Notes under the pieces: generated by a model
What the model saw: the letters and a program-made list of their open reading frames with translations, nothing else
What the model was told of the DNA's origin: nothing
The model's database searches: none
From: Sphingomonas sp. HMP6
GTDB taxonomy: Bacteria > Pseudomonadota > Alphaproteobacteria > Sphingomonadales > Sphingomonadaceae
NCBI RefSeq assembly: GCF_013374095.1
Contig: NZ_AP022672.1
Span: 2,621,501-2,685,500 of the forward strand
DNA: 64,000 bases
Direction of reading: 5' to 3'
Shown here: in pieces, positions 1-8,982 of the stretch
Layout: each line of letters starts with the position of its first letter
How positions within the stretch are numbered: the first letter of the stretch is position 1
Program-made: the position numbers and the translations under genes

Positions 1-476
1 CCTGACAGATCGCCAAGCTGGTCCTTGAGCAGCATCACGCAGCCAAGCGGCGTGCACGGCACGAACCCCGCCATTCCGGTCGCCAGCCGCCCGGCATTGA
101 CCGGGTGGAAACCGTCAACATCCTTGTCCGGGTCGATCCGGATCAGCACCGCGCGCTCATCGATATGGCCGGGGAGCGGCAATTGCACGAGGATGCCGTC
201 GATCGCGGGATCGGCATTGAGCGCGTCGACCAGATCGATCAGCGCATCCTGCGGCACATCGGCGGGCAAACGGTGCTCGACGCTGACCATCCCGGCCTCG
301 CGCGTAGCGCGGCCCTTGTTGCGGACATAGACGGCGGAGGCGGGGTCCTCCCCCACCAGCACCACCGCCAGCCCCGGCGCGCGCCCAGCCTGTTCGACGA
401 AGGTCGCGACCCGGTCGCCGACGCGGGCGCGGAGGCCAGCGGCAAAGGCTTTGCCGTCGATGATCGTGGCCGTCAT
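1..476 (-). CDS. folD: Bifunctional methylenetetrahydrofolate dehydrogenase/cyclohydrolase FolD (3' end cut by window)
   Basis: Interconverts 5,10-methylene-THF and 10-formyl-THF in cytosolic one-carbon metabolism. Reading from the ATG at 476, the 158 visible codons contain the substrate-site Tyr/Lys region (VYVRNK), the motif [10 protein letters not shown], the signature [11 protein letters not shown] and PCTPLGCV, all in the FolD order. The NADP-binding C-terminal half lies beyond base 1. It follows the YggT-family gene on the same strand with about 50 bases between them, so the two are probably cotranscribed downstream of argB. Identification is firm; only the truncation limits it. Confidence 0.95.
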   Translation of the reverse strand, partial: MTATIIDGKAFAAGLRARVGDRVATFVEQAGRAPGLAVVLVGEDPASAVYVRNKGRATREAGMVSVEHRLPADVPQDALIDLVDALNADPAIDGILVQLPLPGHIDERAVLIRIDPDKDVDGFHPVNAGRLATGMAGFVPCTPLGCVMLLKDQLGDLS

Positions 477-525
477 GTCGCCTCCCCAGGTTCAAAGCGT
501 GGCGAGCCACCCCGCCGCAACGCCG

Positions 526-837
526 TCAGCCGGCGCTTGACACCATTTGGTAGAGCCATGGCAAGACCGCGCCGCTAAAGATCCGGATCAGGATCAAGAC
601 GATCAAGGGCGCGAAATCGAGCGTGCCGGTATCGGGCAGCATCCGGCGGATCGGCCGGTACATCGGCTCGGTGACGGTGTTGAGGCCGTTCCAGATGCTG
701 CGGACGAATTCGTTATAGGTGTTGATCACGTTGAACGAGATCAGGATCGACAGGATGAACTGCACGAAGATGATCCACCAAGCGACATCCAGCAAAATCT
801 GGACGATGTTCAGGATCATGACGAAGAAAGAGGCCAA
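526..837 (-). CDS. YggT family integral membrane protein
   Basis: A 103-residue protein made of two hydrophobic blocks, roughly residues 5-30 and 70-98, joined by a segment containing the family pattern of a conserved arginine/proline stretch (MYRPIRRMLPDTGTLDFAP). This is the architecture of YggT (DUF565-like) proteins, whose role is poorly known; osmotic protection and cofactor handling have been proposed. It lies between argB and folD on the same strand, with about 60 bases to argB. Function is not inferable from the sequence beyond inner-membrane location. Confidence 0.85.
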   Translation of the reverse strand: MASFFVMILNIVQILLDVAWWIIFVQFILSILISFNVINTYNEFVRSIWNGLNTVTEPMYRPIRRMLPDTGTLDFAPLIVLILIRIFSGAVLPWLYQMVSSAG

Positions 838-900
838 AACGCTCTCCAGTGGATTAAGAGATTAATACACGACTCGATCGATGCTCTGCAAGGCTCACCT

Positions 901-1803
901 TTACCGCCGCACGAGCGTGCCTGCACCGCGCTTGGTAAAGATTTCCAGCAGCATCGCATGCGGCACGCGCCCGTCGAGGATGACCGCGGCATCAACCCCG
1001 CCCTCGACTGCGCGGACGCATGTCTCAAGCTTGGGGATCATCCCGCCGCTGATCGTACCGTCAGCGCGCAACGCGGCAACGTCGGCGGGGACGAGATCGG
1101 TCAGCAAATCGCCGCTCTTGTCGAGCACGCCCACCACGTCGGTCAACATGAACAATCGCTCCGCCCCCAAGGCCGCGGCGATCGCACCGGCCATCGTATC
1201 CGCATTGATATTATAGGTCGCGCCATCCGCGCCGAGTCCGACCGGCGCCACCACCGGAATAAAACCGTCGCGCGCCAGGTTGATCAGGATCGACGGGTCG
1301 ACCGCAACCGGATCGCCAACAAAGCCGAGATCGACATGCCGCTCGATCCCCGAATTGGGATCGGGCTCGCGCCGCCCACCGACCTTTTCCGCGACGACCA
1401 GGTTCGCATCCTTGCCCGAAATGCCGACCGCGCGGCCGCCCGCCTGCCCGATCCAGCCGACGATTTCCTTGTTGATGCTGCCCGCCAGCACCATTTCTGC
1501 GATCTGCGCGGTCTCGGCATCGGTGACGCGCAAACCATCGATGAAGCGCGATTCGACGCCGAGGCGCTTGAGCATCGCGCCGATCTGCGGCCCGCCGCCA
1601 TGCACCACCACCGGGTTGATGCCGACCGCCTTCATCAACACTACGTCTTCAGCGAAATCGCGCGCGAGTTCGGGATCGCCCATCGCGTGCCCGCCATATT
1701 TTACGACGAAGGTCTTGCCGGCGTACCGCTGCATATAGGGCAGCGCCTCGACGAGCGTTTCGGCCTTGGCGAGCAGTTCTGGGGCGGGGCTGTGGTCGGT
1801 CAT
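901..1803 (-). CDS. argB: Acetylglutamate kinase ArgB
   Basis: Phosphorylates N-acetylglutamate, the second step of arginine synthesis, in the cytosol. The 300-residue length is normal for the family. Visible motifs are VVKYGGHAM (about residues 33-41), [10 protein letters not shown] (66-75) for phosphate and substrate binding, and the C-terminal [10 protein letters not shown] with the catalytic-region lysine. The start at 1803 gives the usual N-terminal helix ([19 protein letters not shown]). The stretch just upstream (1820-1914) is a G-rich palindromic repeat separating it from the transporter gene on the same strand, so argB may or may not share that transcript. Confidence 0.97.
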   Translation of the reverse strand: MTDHSPAPELLAKAETLVEALPYMQRYAGKTFVVKYGGHAMGDPELARDFAEDVVLMKAVGINPVVVHGGGPQIGAMLKRLGVESRFIDGLRVTDAETAQIAEMVLAGSINKEIVGWIGQAGGRAVGISGKDANLVVAEKVGGRREPDPNSGIERHVDLGFVGDPVAVDPSILINLARDGFIPVVAPVGLGADGATYNINADTMAGAIAAALGAERLFMLTDVVGVLDKSGDLLTDLVPADVAALRADGTISGGMIPKLETCVRAVEGGVDAAVILDGRVPHAMLLEIFTKRGAGTLVRR

Positions 1804-1819
1804 GGGAGCATCTTCTTAC

Positions 1820-1914
1820 TCCCCTCCCGCTTGCGGGAGGGGCTGGGGGAGGGGCTGGGGGAGGGGCTGTAAGCGCCATGCCCTCCCCTAGCCCCTCCCG
1901 CAAGCGGGAGGGGG
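1820..1914. repeat. Palindromic intergenic repeat with 12-base tandem units
   Basis: Two arms reading CCCCTCCCGCTTGCGGGAGG and its near reverse complement flank a core of tandem GGGGCTGGGGGA units. Each arm is itself a small hairpin. It fills nearly all of the gap between the transporter gene (stop at 1919) and the argB start (1803). The strand asymmetry of the core (runs of four or five G) could allow G-quadruplex folding on the plus strand. Confidence 0.7.
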
Positions 1915-1918
1915 ATTT

Positions 1919-2611
1919 TCAAGCCCGATCCAGCCACCGCCCGATGCCGACCGCAAGATAGATCAGCGGTGGCACGAGAAGCGCCGACAACACGACCTTG
2001 GTCAGCATCTGCCCAGCGAGCAATTGCCCGATCGGGAACACGCCCCAAAACGCGATCGTCACGAACAACAAAGTATCGACGATCTGGCTGAGCACGCTGG
2101 CAAGCCCTGCGCGCAGCCACAGCATGCCGCCGCCCGCAGTGCCGTCGCGGCGTAACCAGCTGAAGATCGTGACGTTGAGCGTCTGCGAAATCCCGTAGGC
2201 GACGATCCCGCCCGCCCAGATCCGCGGCGTACCGCCCATCATCAGCGCAAAGGCATCGCGCCGCGCCGGTTCCATGTCGGCCGCGGCGGGGGCGGCGAGC
2301 ACGACGATCGACAGCAGGATCGAGGCGATCAGCGGCACGAACCCGATCCGCACCAGCGTATTGGCAACGGCTCGCCCGTGCAGCTCGGCCACCGCGCTCG
2401 ACACAACCACCAGCAGCAGGAAGGCGAAAATCCCCGCCTCGACCGCGAGCGGCCCCAGCCCGACCACCGGCCCGAGCGCCGAGATCGGCCCCAGCGTGAC
2501 TTGCTTGTTGCCGAGCACGCCCGCGATACAGACCATGCCGCCGTAGAAAATCGAGAAAGCGAAGAGCGAGCGCGGGATGCCGCTGGTCGCATTTTGGGCA
2601 GGTGTTTCCAT
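1919..2611 (-). CDS. VUT/YhhQ-family transporter (queuosine precursor type)
   Basis: A 230-residue polytopic membrane protein with about six hydrophobic spans. It contains the family pattern AELHGRAVANTLVRIGF near residues 75-91 and a C-terminal pair of spans. DUF165/YhhQ proteins import queuosine precursors such as preQ0 or 7-aminomethyl-7-deazaguanine; the actual substrate here is inference. The frame is open further upstream, but that extension reads through the palindrome at 2684-2790, so the ATG at 2611 (METPAQNATSG) is the sensible start. It is divergent from the nucleoside transporter gene, so two nucleobase-type importers sit back to back. Confidence 0.85.
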   Translation of the reverse strand: METPAQNATSGIPRSLFAFSIFYGGMVCIAGVLGNKQVTLGPISALGPVVGLGPLAVEAGIFAFLLLVVVSSAVAELHGRAVANTLVRIGFVPLIASILLSIVVLAAPAAADMEPARRDAFALMMGGTPRIWAGGIVAYGISQTLNVTIFSWLRRDGTAGGGMLWLRAGLASVLSQIVDTLLFVTIAFWGVFPIGQLLAGQMLTKVVLSALLVPPLIYLAVGIGRWLDRA

Positions 2612-2683
2612 CGCGGCAACGCTAGCCGGTTTCGCCCGCGCGTCAAATCGCAACGTCGACGCTTGAGTCGCCCCCCTACCCTC

Positions 2684-2790
2684 CGTCACCCCGGCCCTGT
2701 GCCGGGGTCCACCGAGCAGCACGCGCCACGCTAGCTGTTCGACGCCGTGCCAAGCCGCGTGGTGGACCCCGGCACGAGGCCGGGGTGACG
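2684..2790. repeat. Palindromic repeat, family 1, copy A
   Basis: A 107-base element with 30-base terminal inverted arms, CGTCACCCCGGCCCTGTGCC... and its reverse complement, separated by a 47-base unrelated spacer. Each arm folds on itself (CCCCGGC...GCCGGGG). It lies in the 305-base divergent region between the VUT-type transporter (start 2611) and nupC (start 2917); nothing else is recognisable in that region. The same arms recur at 4246, 11191 and 23879. Confidence 0.9.
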
Positions 2791-2916
2791 CGGTTGGTTC
2801 GGCGGCATCCCCCCAACCTATCAATCGGCTCTAGCCCCAAGCGCGCGGCCCTGTATGGTGCCCGCTTTCGCGCGGGGGGACCGCGTGGGCGGATTCAAAC
2901 GCGAGTGGCGCAGTTC

Positions 2917-4239
2917 ATGGGCTCTTTTTCGATCGGCATCCTCGGCATCGCCGTCATTCTCGGCCTCGCCCTCCTGCTGTCGAGCAACCGCCGCGCGATC
3001 AGGCTGCGCGTGGTCGGCGCGGCGTTCGCGCTGCAGATCGGCATCGCGGTGCTGGTGCTGAAAATCCCGGCGGGTGTCGCGGCCTTGCAATTCCTGTCGG
3101 GCGGCGTGTCGAACCTGCTCGGCTATGCGCATAACGGCGTCGATTTCCTGTTCGGCCCGCTCGCGCGACCCGAGATCGGCGGCAACAGCTTCGCGATCGC
3201 CGCGCTGCCGGTGATCATCTTCTTCGCCAGCCTGGTGTCGATCCTCTACTACCTCGGCATCATGCAGTTCATCGTGCGCTGGCTCGGTGGCGCGATCGAA
3301 TGGGTGATCGGCGTGTCGAAGGTCGAGGCACTGTGCGCGGCCGCCAACATCTTCGTCGGGCAAAGCGAATCGCCGCTCGTCATCCGGCCTTATCTCGCGG
3401 GGCTCACCCCGGCGCAGCTCTTTACCGTGATGACCAGCGGCATGGCGGGCGTCGCGGGGACGATCCTCGCGGCCTATGCGTCGATGGGGATCCGCATCGA
3501 ATATCTGCTCGCGGCGAGCTTCATGGCGGCGCCTGCCGGCATCCTGATGGCCAAGATCATGATGCCCGACGAGCCGGTGCCGCAGGGCGAACTCCCGCTC
3601 GGCGACCATCCTGAACAGCAGATCAAGCTGGCCGAGACCCGGATCAGCGGCGCGGGCCCTGCCGCGCTCCTTCCCGAAGGCACGCCGGGCGAGCCGATGC
3701 CGCAAGCCAGCCATGACGAGGAAAAGCCCGCCAATCTGATCATGGCGGCAGCACAAGGTGCGCAGACCGGCGTGAAGCTCGCCGTCGCGGTCGGCGCGAT
3801 GGTGCTAGCGTTCGTCGCTTTGGTCGCGCTCGCCAACGGCATCCTCGGCGGGATCGGCGGCTGGTTCGGCTATCCGACGCTCAGCTTCCAGGGGCTGCTC
3901 GGCACGGTGTTCGCGCCGATCATGTTCCTGCTCAACATTCCGTGGAACGAAGCGCAGATCGCGGGGGGCCTGTTCGGGCAGAAGATCGTGCTCAACGAAT
4001 TCGTCGCCTATATCAGCCTCGGCACGCAAAAGGGCCTGAGCGAGCACACCATCGCGGTGGTGACCTTTGCGTTGTGCGGTTTCGCCAATTTCTCCTCGAT
4101 CGCGATCCAGATGGCGGTGACCGGGAGCCTGGCCCCGAATCAGCGCCCGATGATCGCCAAGCTCGGGTTGAAGGCGCTGGCGGCGGGGTCGTTGGCGAAT
4201 TTGATGTCGGCGGCGTTGGCGGGGTTGTTGATCGGCTGA
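2917..4239 (+). CDS. NupC/CNT family concentrative nucleoside transporter
   Basis: A 440-residue inner-membrane permease that takes up nucleosides with a proton or sodium gradient. The domain order is the CNT one: an N-terminal span pair, a gate region (residues about 85-190) with FVGQSESPLVIRPYL, and a C-terminal half with VLNEFVAYISL and CGFANFSSIAIQ. These match the substrate-binding QSE and NEF(V) positions of the family. An insertion of about 60 hydrophilic residues (PDEPVPQGELPLG onward) separates the halves. The ATG at 2917 is chosen because the upstream frame is non-hydrophobic and shares sequence with the divergent region. Substrate specificity is not predictable. Confidence 0.92.
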   Translation: MGSFSIGILGIAVILGLALLLSSNRRAIRLRVVGAAFALQIGIAVLVLKIPAGVAALQFLSGGVSNLLGYAHNGVDFLFGPLARPEIGGNSFAIAALPVIIFFASLVSILYYLGIMQFIVRWLGGAIEWVIGVSKVEALCAAANIFVGQSESPLVIRPYLAGLTPAQLFTVMTSGMAGVAGTILAAYASMGIRIEYLLAASFMAAPAGILMAKIMMPDEPVPQGELPLGDHPEQQIKLAETRISGAGPAALLPEGTPGEPMPQASHDEEKPANLIMAAAQGAQTGVKLAVAVGAMVLAFVALVALANGILGGIGGWFGYPTLSFQGLLGTVFAPIMFLLNIPWNEAQIAGGLFGQKIVLNEFVAYISLGTQKGLSEHTIAVVTFALCGFANFSSIAIQMAVTGSLAPNQRPMIAKLGLKALAAGSLANLMSAALAGLLIG

Positions 4240-4245
4240 CTTGTT

Positions 4246-4350
4246 CGTCACCCCGGCCTCGTGCCGGGGTCCACCTTGCCGCGCATTCAACGCTGAAATT
4301 TCACACACTGCTTGCTGCACGGTGGACCCCGGCACGAGGCCGGGGTGACG
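4246..4350. repeat. Palindromic repeat, family 1, copy B
   Basis: 105 bases with the same 30-base arms as copy A and a 45-base spacer of different sequence. It begins 6 bases after the nupC stop, where it could act as a transcription-terminating or mRNA-stabilising structure, although there is no T-run. Confidence 0.9.
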
Positions 4351-4384
4351 GTAAGGGACGGTCGGCGCTCGTCCAATTGCGGGC

Positions 4385-4723
4385 ATGAGCCGCGTGCGGC
4401 ATGGTCGCCTCGTGACACTCCTCCGGTTCCTCATCGTCGCGATGCTTGCAGGCGTGGGATCGGCGTGCTCGCCGTTAATCCCATCAACGGAGTGCAAAGG
4501 TATGTCTCATCCGCTTTCGGTGCAGTTGGCCCGACACCAGAAGAGTGGCATGCTGAGCCGTTCTGTTCGCTCGGAGCAGGAAAACTTCGCTTCTGACACC
4601 GCCACAGTCCCCGAGGACCCTACAGGTTATGTAGCGAAGGTTAGCTTTACGGGCAAAGATGGTCGGAAGCTTATCGGACTAATCGATGAGGACTGCTATG
4701 TCGGGTGGACCACGACGGACTGA
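4385..4723 (+). CDS. Small putative lipoprotein
   Basis: A 112-residue frame that starts with a basic n-region (MSRVRHGRL), a hydrophobic core and a lipobox-like end (MLAGVGSAC, Cys near residue 28), then a polar mature part ending KVSFTGKDGRKLIGLIDEDCYVGWTTTD. No family is recognised. The signal-peptide logic supports a real gene. Its composition is slightly less GC-biased than its neighbours, and there is no obvious ribosome-binding site close to the start. Confidence 0.5.
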   Translation: MSRVRHGRLVTLLRFLIVAMLAGVGSACSPLIPSTECKGMSHPLSVQLARHQKSGMLSRSVRSEQENFASDTATVPEDPTGYVAKVSFTGKDGRKLIGLIDEDCYVGWTTTD

Positions 4724-4776
4724 TCGTTATCGCTCACGCCAGAAATTGGCTTGGCTTAACAACGCACCCCCACCCC

Positions 4777-5523
4777 CTACCCCCGCCGCAACATCGCCTT
4801 CTTCAACCGCGCATGCGCCGAGGCCTTGATCTGGCACACCCGCGCCGCCCCGACCCCGATCACTTCGCCAATCTCCTCGAGGTTGAACTCCTCGACATAA
4901 TACAGCTGAATCACCAGCGCCTCGCGCTCGGGCAAGGACGCGATCGCCGCGATCAGCGTGTCGCGTTCCTCGCCTTCGGATAATTGCGCGAACGCATCGG
5001 GCTCGTCGCTCGCGAACCACGGGCCTTCGTCGGAATAGACCTCGTCGATCGCCTCGAAGCGCATCGGCTGGGCGTTGGCGTATTCCAGCCGCAGTTTTTC
5101 GCGGCTGACCCCGATCCGCGACGCCACTTGCGCCTCATCGGGCGCACGCCCCAGTTCCGCCGCCAGCGCCGCGACGGTCTGCGCATAGACCCGCTTGCGC
5201 TGCATCGCGCCGCGCGTCAGCGTCGCCGAGCGGCGGAGCGCATCGATCATCGACCCGCGTACGCGCGTGACGAGATATTGCTCGAACGTCACTTGGCCGC
5301 GCTCCTCGAACCCGTTCGCCGCCTCGACCAACGCGACCAGCCCGATCTGGACGAGATCCTCGACCTCGACCGCCGAGGACATACTGCCATGCACATGCCA
5401 CGCGATCCGCCGCACCAGTGGCAAATGCTTCCTGGCAAGCACGTTCAGATCGGGCGCAGCGGTGCGGCCATAGGTCAGCGGCATAGCTTCGGCGAAGGCG
5501 GCGAAATGGGGCTGGGCGGTCAT
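4777..5523 (-). CDS. fliA: Flagellar sigma factor FliA (sigma-28)
   Basis: Directs transcription of late flagellar and chemotaxis genes. The 248 residues show region 2 (LPLVRRIAWHVHG, then VEVEDLVQIGLVALVEA at about 53-69, then TRVRGSMIDALRRS at about 86-99), region 3 (GVSREKLRLEYA) and a region 4 helix-turn-helix (NLEEIGEVIGVGAARVCQI). Its start overlaps the flhA stop by four bases (ATGA), so it is translationally coupled to flhA. The anti-sigma factor FlgM is encoded nearby (8979-9266). Some sphingomonad FliA proteins are annotated only as RNA polymerase sigma-70 family; the flagellar context settles it. Confidence 0.93.
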   Translation of the reverse strand: MTAQPHFAAFAEAMPLTYGRTAAPDLNVLARKHLPLVRRIAWHVHGSMSSAVEVEDLVQIGLVALVEAANGFEERGQVTFEQYLVTRVRGSMIDALRRSATLTRGAMQRKRVYAQTVAALAAELGRAPDEAQVASRIGVSREKLRLEYANAQPMRFEAIDEVYSDEGPWFASDEPDAFAQLSEGEERDTLIAAIASLPEREALVIQLYYVEEFNLEEIGEVIGVGAARVCQIKASAHARLKKAMLRRG

Positions 5524-7610
5524 GCGGGGAGGGCTCCAGGGGCGCCGATCACGGCGACGACTTCGACCGATTTGTCTTCCGGCACTTCGAAGAAGCTCAT
5601 CACCGGCAAATCGGGCAGGCAGGTCTTGACCAGCTTGCGGATCGCGAGGCGGATCGCCGGCTGGACGACGAGCGCGAACGGCTTGGCCTCATCGACCAAC
5701 GGCTGCGCTGCGTTTTGCAGCGCCTCGACGATGCGGCGGCCGAGATCGGGTTCGATCGTGTGGCGGCGCGACGGATCGTTGCGCAACGCTTGGCCGAGCA
5801 AGCCTTCGAGCTGTCCCTCCAGCGTCATGACGCGCAACGGCTCGCGCACGCCGCAGAGCTTGCCGATGATCAGCCCGCCGAGATCGGGGCGGATCGCCTC
5901 GATGATATCCTCGGCGTCGAGCGACTTCTGCGCGGCGACCGCGATCGCGGCGGCGATCCGGCGGAATTCCTTGAGCGGAATATTCTCCGCCAGTAGCCCG
6001 CGCAGCACTTGCGTCAGCGTCGTCAGCGGCAGCGGGTTGGGCGAGAGCGAGGCGACCAATTGCGGGTTACGCTCCTTGAGGCCATCGAGCAGCGCCTGGA
6101 CATCGTCCGCGCCGAGCAGCTCGGCGGCATGCACGCCCAATTGATGGTTGAGGTGCGTCGCCACCACCGTACCCGGATCGACCACGAGATAGCCCGCCCC
6201 CGTCGCCGCATCGGTATCGCCAGCCGCGATCCACACCGCGTCGAGCCCGAAGGTCGGGTCCTTGGCGCGCTTGCCCATCAACCCGCCGACCGCTTGGCCG
6301 GTATCGAGCGCAAGCATCTCATCAGGCGAAACGCTATCCTCACCGACGACCACGCCGCCAACCAGGATGCGATAGGCATAAGGCGGCAAATTGATATCGT
6401 CGCGCACGCGCACTTGCGGGATGACGAAGCCCATGTCCTTCGACAATTGCCGCCGCACGCCCGTGATCCGCCCCATCAGCGGCGCACCGCGACGCTCGTC
6501 GACCAGCGGCACCAGGCCGTACCCGATGTCGAGGTTCACCTGCATCGTGTCGGTGACTTCGTCCCAGCCGATCTTCGAATAATCGATCGCTTCGGCCGGG
6601 ACCGTGACGACCGGGGGTGGGCGGAGTGCCGCCTGCCGCATCCGCCACGCCGCGAACCCGGCCAAAGCGGCAGCGGGCAGGATCACCAGATGCGGCATCC
6701 CCGGCATCACGCCGAGCAGCGCCAGAATGATCGCGACCGGCGTCCACGTCCGCGCCGAGCCGAACTGGCTGCCGATCTGGCCTGCCAGATCCATGCTCGA
6801 GGTAACGCGCGTCACGATTGCGGCGGCGGCGATCGACAGCATCAGCGACGGGATCTGCGCAACGAGCGCATCGCCGATTGCGAGCAGCACATAATTGTGC
6901 GCGGCACCGGCAATCGTCATGCCGTGGCTGACGGGGCCAAGGATCAGCCCTCCGACGATATTGGCGAACAGGATCAGCAGGCCCGCGACGGCATCGCCCT
7001 TCACGAACTTCGACGAACCGTCCATCGACCCGTAGAAATCGGCCTCGGTCGCCACTTCGATGCGGCGTGCCTTGGCTTCCTCAGGGGTGATCAGCCCGGC
7101 GTTGAGATCGGCGTCGATCGCCATCTGCTTGCCCGGCAGCGCGTCGAGCGTAAATCTCGCGGAAACTTCGGACACGCGCCCCGCGCCCTTGGTCACCACG
7201 ATCATGTTGATGATGACGAGGATCGCGAAGACGAACAGGCCAACGACATAATCGCCGCCGATCAGAAAGGTGCCGAACGCCTCGATCACATGGCCCGCAG
7301 CACCCTCGCCCTCATGCCCATGCACCAGCACGACGCGCGTCGAGGCGACGTTGAGCGAGAGGCGAAACAGCGTCGCGAACAGCAGCACCGTCGGGAAAGC
7401 GGAGAAATCGAGCGGCTTCTGCGCATTCAGGCTGACCATCAGCACGGCGAGGCTGATCGTGATGTTCATGATGAAGAACACGTCGAGCATCGCCGCCGGG
7501 ATCGGCACGACCATCAACACGACCAGCAGCAGGATCGCCACCGGCAAGGCGGCGGAGCGCAGTAGCGGCAACACGCCGCCAGCCTTTGCGGAATTCAAAG
7601 CAATCGCCAC
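5520..7610 (-). CDS. flhA: Flagellar export gate protein FlhA
   Basis: Core inner-membrane component of the flagellar type III export gate, converting proton-motive force and receiving substrate-chaperone complexes. The 696 residues match the family length. There are about eight membrane spans in the first 320 residues, the FHIPEP signature RVSEVSARFTLDALPGKQ (145-162) and a cytoplasmic four-domain C-terminal half. It starts three bases after the stop of the transglycosylase gene and overlaps fliA by four bases, so the three form one operon read from the sigma-54 promoter at 8552-8567. Confidence 0.97.
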   Translation of the reverse strand: MAIALNSAKAGGVLPLLRSAALPVAILLLVVLMVVPIPAAMLDVFFIMNITISLAVLMVSLNAQKPLDFSAFPTVLLFATLFRLSLNVASTRVVLVHGHEGEGAAGHVIEAFGTFLIGGDYVVGLFVFAILVIINMIVVTKGAGRVSEVSARFTLDALPGKQMAIDADLNAGLITPEEAKARRIEVATEADFYGSMDGSSKFVKGDAVAGLLILFANIVGGLILGPVSHGMTIAGAAHNYVLLAIGDALVAQIPSLMLSIAAAAIVTRVTSSMDLAGQIGSQFGSARTWTPVAIILALLGVMPGMPHLVILPAAALAGFAAWRMRQAALRPPPVVTVPAEAIDYSKIGWDEVTDTMQVNLDIGYGLVPLVDERRGAPLMGRITGVRRQLSKDMGFVIPQVRVRDDINLPPYAYRILVGGVVVGEDSVSPDEMLALDTGQAVGGLMGKRAKDPTFGLDAVWIAAGDTDAATGAGYLVVDPGTVVATHLNHQLGVHAAELLGADDVQALLDGLKERNPQLVASLSPNPLPLTTLTQVLRGLLAENIPLKEFRRIAAAIAVAAQKSLDAEDIIEAIRPDLGGLIIGKLCGVREPLRVMTLEGQLEGLLGQALRNDPSRRHTIEPDLGRRIVEALQNAAQPLVDEAKPFALVVQPAIRLAIRKLVKTCLPDLPVMSFFEVPEDKSVEVVAVIGAPGALPA

Positions 7611-7613
7611 GCG

Positions 7614-8513
7614 TTACGCTCCCAGGCTCGCCAGCATCATGTACGCCAGCCGCGCCGTGTTCGGTGTCGGCCGCAGCAAGCTTGCCGTCTCGACCCGGTT
7701 CGCCTGGCCGACGGTGCCACTCAGCCGTTCGAGCGTCGTCTGCGCCCACACCGCCGCATCGGAGGTCGAACCCTCATTATTGCCAGGAATGACGTCGGCG
7801 CCCCATTGCCCCAGCCGCGTCGTCATCAGCGCAGGCGTCATCGCCGGCATGCTCGCGCCGCCGACGCTCCGTTCGAGCTTGGCCCCGAAGCGGCTGTAGA
7901 TTTCGGAAAGCGAGCGCGCGTCGCCGCTGGCATCGTAAAAGACATTGCGATTGGCGTGCGCCGCCGCCGGGAACATCGCCGCGCCCGATCGATCGGGCGA
8001 CGCCTGCATCGCCGTCAGGAAAGACCGCGCACCGCCCAGCCCGAGGAAGTGCGCCATGTAGAGATCGGTGCCGGTCGCGGTCCGCCCGGTCGCGGTTTCC
8101 AGCGCAGCCTTATTGTCGCTGGCATGTTCGGCCGCCATCAGCGACGCGGCGTTGGGGTCCTTGCGCAGATCGAGGATCGCCTTGCGCATCGCCGGATCGG
8201 CGACCGTCGCGCGGCCGCTGGCGGTGGTCGAGATCGCGTTCGCCGCCCAGCCAAGGCCGTGCTCCGTCCCATGCGCCTTGACCACGCGCAACCAGCTCTG
8301 GTCGATGAACTGGTACAGCCCACTCGCGCTCGATGTGCCGGCCCGCGCATCGGCGCGTAAGCCACTCTCGAGCTTGGCCTGGCCGAGCAGATAGTTGAAG
8401 TCGATCCCAGTCTTCTGACTGGCATTGGCGATCGCGTTGCGCACCGCACCGCCGCCAAGGCTCTTCGCCTCGTTGACCGCCCCGTTCAGGATCGTGAGTG
8501 GATTGAAAGGCAT
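7614..8513 (-). CDS. Flagellar-operon lytic transglycosylase-like protein
   Basis: A 299-residue protein whose N-terminal part carries an SLT-like fold: DFNYLLGQAKLESGLRADA (about 38-56) with the candidate catalytic Glu in LES, then SSASGLYQFIDQSW and MAHFLGLGGARSFL. It probably opens peptidoglycan for rod assembly. The FlgJ encoded at 17690-18037 has only the rod-binding domain, so this separate enzyme may do that job, as SltF does in Rhodobacter. No clear Sec signal peptide is visible, so export might go through the flagellar system. It is the first gene of the operon with flhA and fliA; a GGGGA ribosome-binding site precedes the ATG. Confidence 0.75.
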   Translation of the reverse strand: MPFNPLTILNGAVNEAKSLGGGAVRNAIANASQKTGIDFNYLLGQAKLESGLRADARAGTSSASGLYQFIDQSWLRVVKAHGTEHGLGWAANAISTTASGRATVADPAMRKAILDLRKDPNAASLMAAEHASDNKAALETATGRTATGTDLYMAHFLGLGGARSFLTAMQASPDRSGAAMFPAAAHANRNVFYDASGDARSLSEIYSRFGAKLERSVGGASMPAMTPALMTTRLGQWGADVIPGNNEGSTSDAAVWAQTTLERLSGTVGQANRVETASLLRPTPNTARLAYMMLASLGA

Positions 8514-8551
8514 CGGTCCCCAGCTGAATCGCCTGTGTTCAGGGCAACATC

Positions 8552-8567
8552 AGCAAGAGCCGTGCCA
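8552..8567 (-). promoter_or_regulatory. Sigma-54 promoter for transglycosylase-flhA-fliA
   Basis: Read on the minus strand this is TGGCACG-N4-TTGCT, a full match to the -24/-12 consensus with correct GG to GC spacing. The predicted start of transcription is about 8541, leaving a leader of about 28 bases before the ATG at 8513. The same 7+5 core occurs at 11384-11399 in front of flgB. Confidence 0.85.
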
Positions 8568-8596
8568 TTTTTGTGAGGCGCGGTGCCGGCACCGCT

Positions 8597-8624
8597 GTGA
8601 GACGCGCCCTTCCGCGCGCCTCAC
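8597..8624. terminator. Hairpin after flgN
   Basis: GTGAGACGCGC and GCGCGCCTCAC can pair with one mismatch around a short CCTTCC loop. A perfect palindrome, GCGGTGCCGGCACCGC, follows at about 8579-8595. The pair lies just beyond the flgN stop and upstream of the sigma-54 promoter, a sensible place to end the motA-flgN transcript. There is no T-run, so intrinsic termination is uncertain. Confidence 0.3.
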
Positions 8625-8628
8625 CACA

Positions 8629-8982
8629 TCACGCGTACGCGGCCATCCCCATGCCGGGACGATACACCGCGCCCGGTGCGCTACCCACCGCCACCCCGGC
8701 AGAACCGGTCAAGGTTTGCAGGCGGCGGCGAACATTTGCCGCCATCAGGTTGACGTAGATCCGGCATGTCTCGTTCAGCCGCTGTGCTTCCTCGGCCAGC
8801 CCGCGCAGCTCATCGCCCGCGGGCGCAGTGCCGAACGCCGCCACCGCCTCGATCGCGGCGAGCTTTTCCTGCGTTGCCGCTTCCAGCCCGACGACATCAT
8901 TGACCTTCAGCGCGGCGATCTCCGCGTGAAGGGCTTCGATCACGCCGATCAGCGCATCACGCCGGGTGCCCGCAAAGGTCAT
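8629..8982 (-). CDS. flgN: FlgN-like flagellar export chaperone
   Basis: A 117-residue, mostly helical protein (IEALHAEIAALKVNDVVGLE, then AATQEKLAAIEAVAAF and LRGLAEEAQRLNETCRIYVNL), the pattern of FlgN chaperones that protect the hook-filament junction proteins FlgK and FlgL before export. The ATG at 8982 overlaps the flgM stop by four bases (ATGA) and has GGAG nine bases upstream; an upstream TTG is less likely. Position directly after flgM is the usual flgMN order and supports the call more than the sequence does. Confidence 0.7.
   Translation of the reverse strand: MTFAGTRRDALIGVIEALHAEIAALKVNDVVGLEAATQEKLAAIEAVAAFGTAPAGDELRGLAEEAQRLNETCRIYVNLMAANVRRRLQTLTGSAGVAVGSAPGAVYRPGMGMAAYA

Noticed and set aside
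6009..7565. 518-codon plus-strand frame opposite flhA
   Set aside because: His/Arg/Asp-rich shadow with no family signature; flhA is unambiguous.
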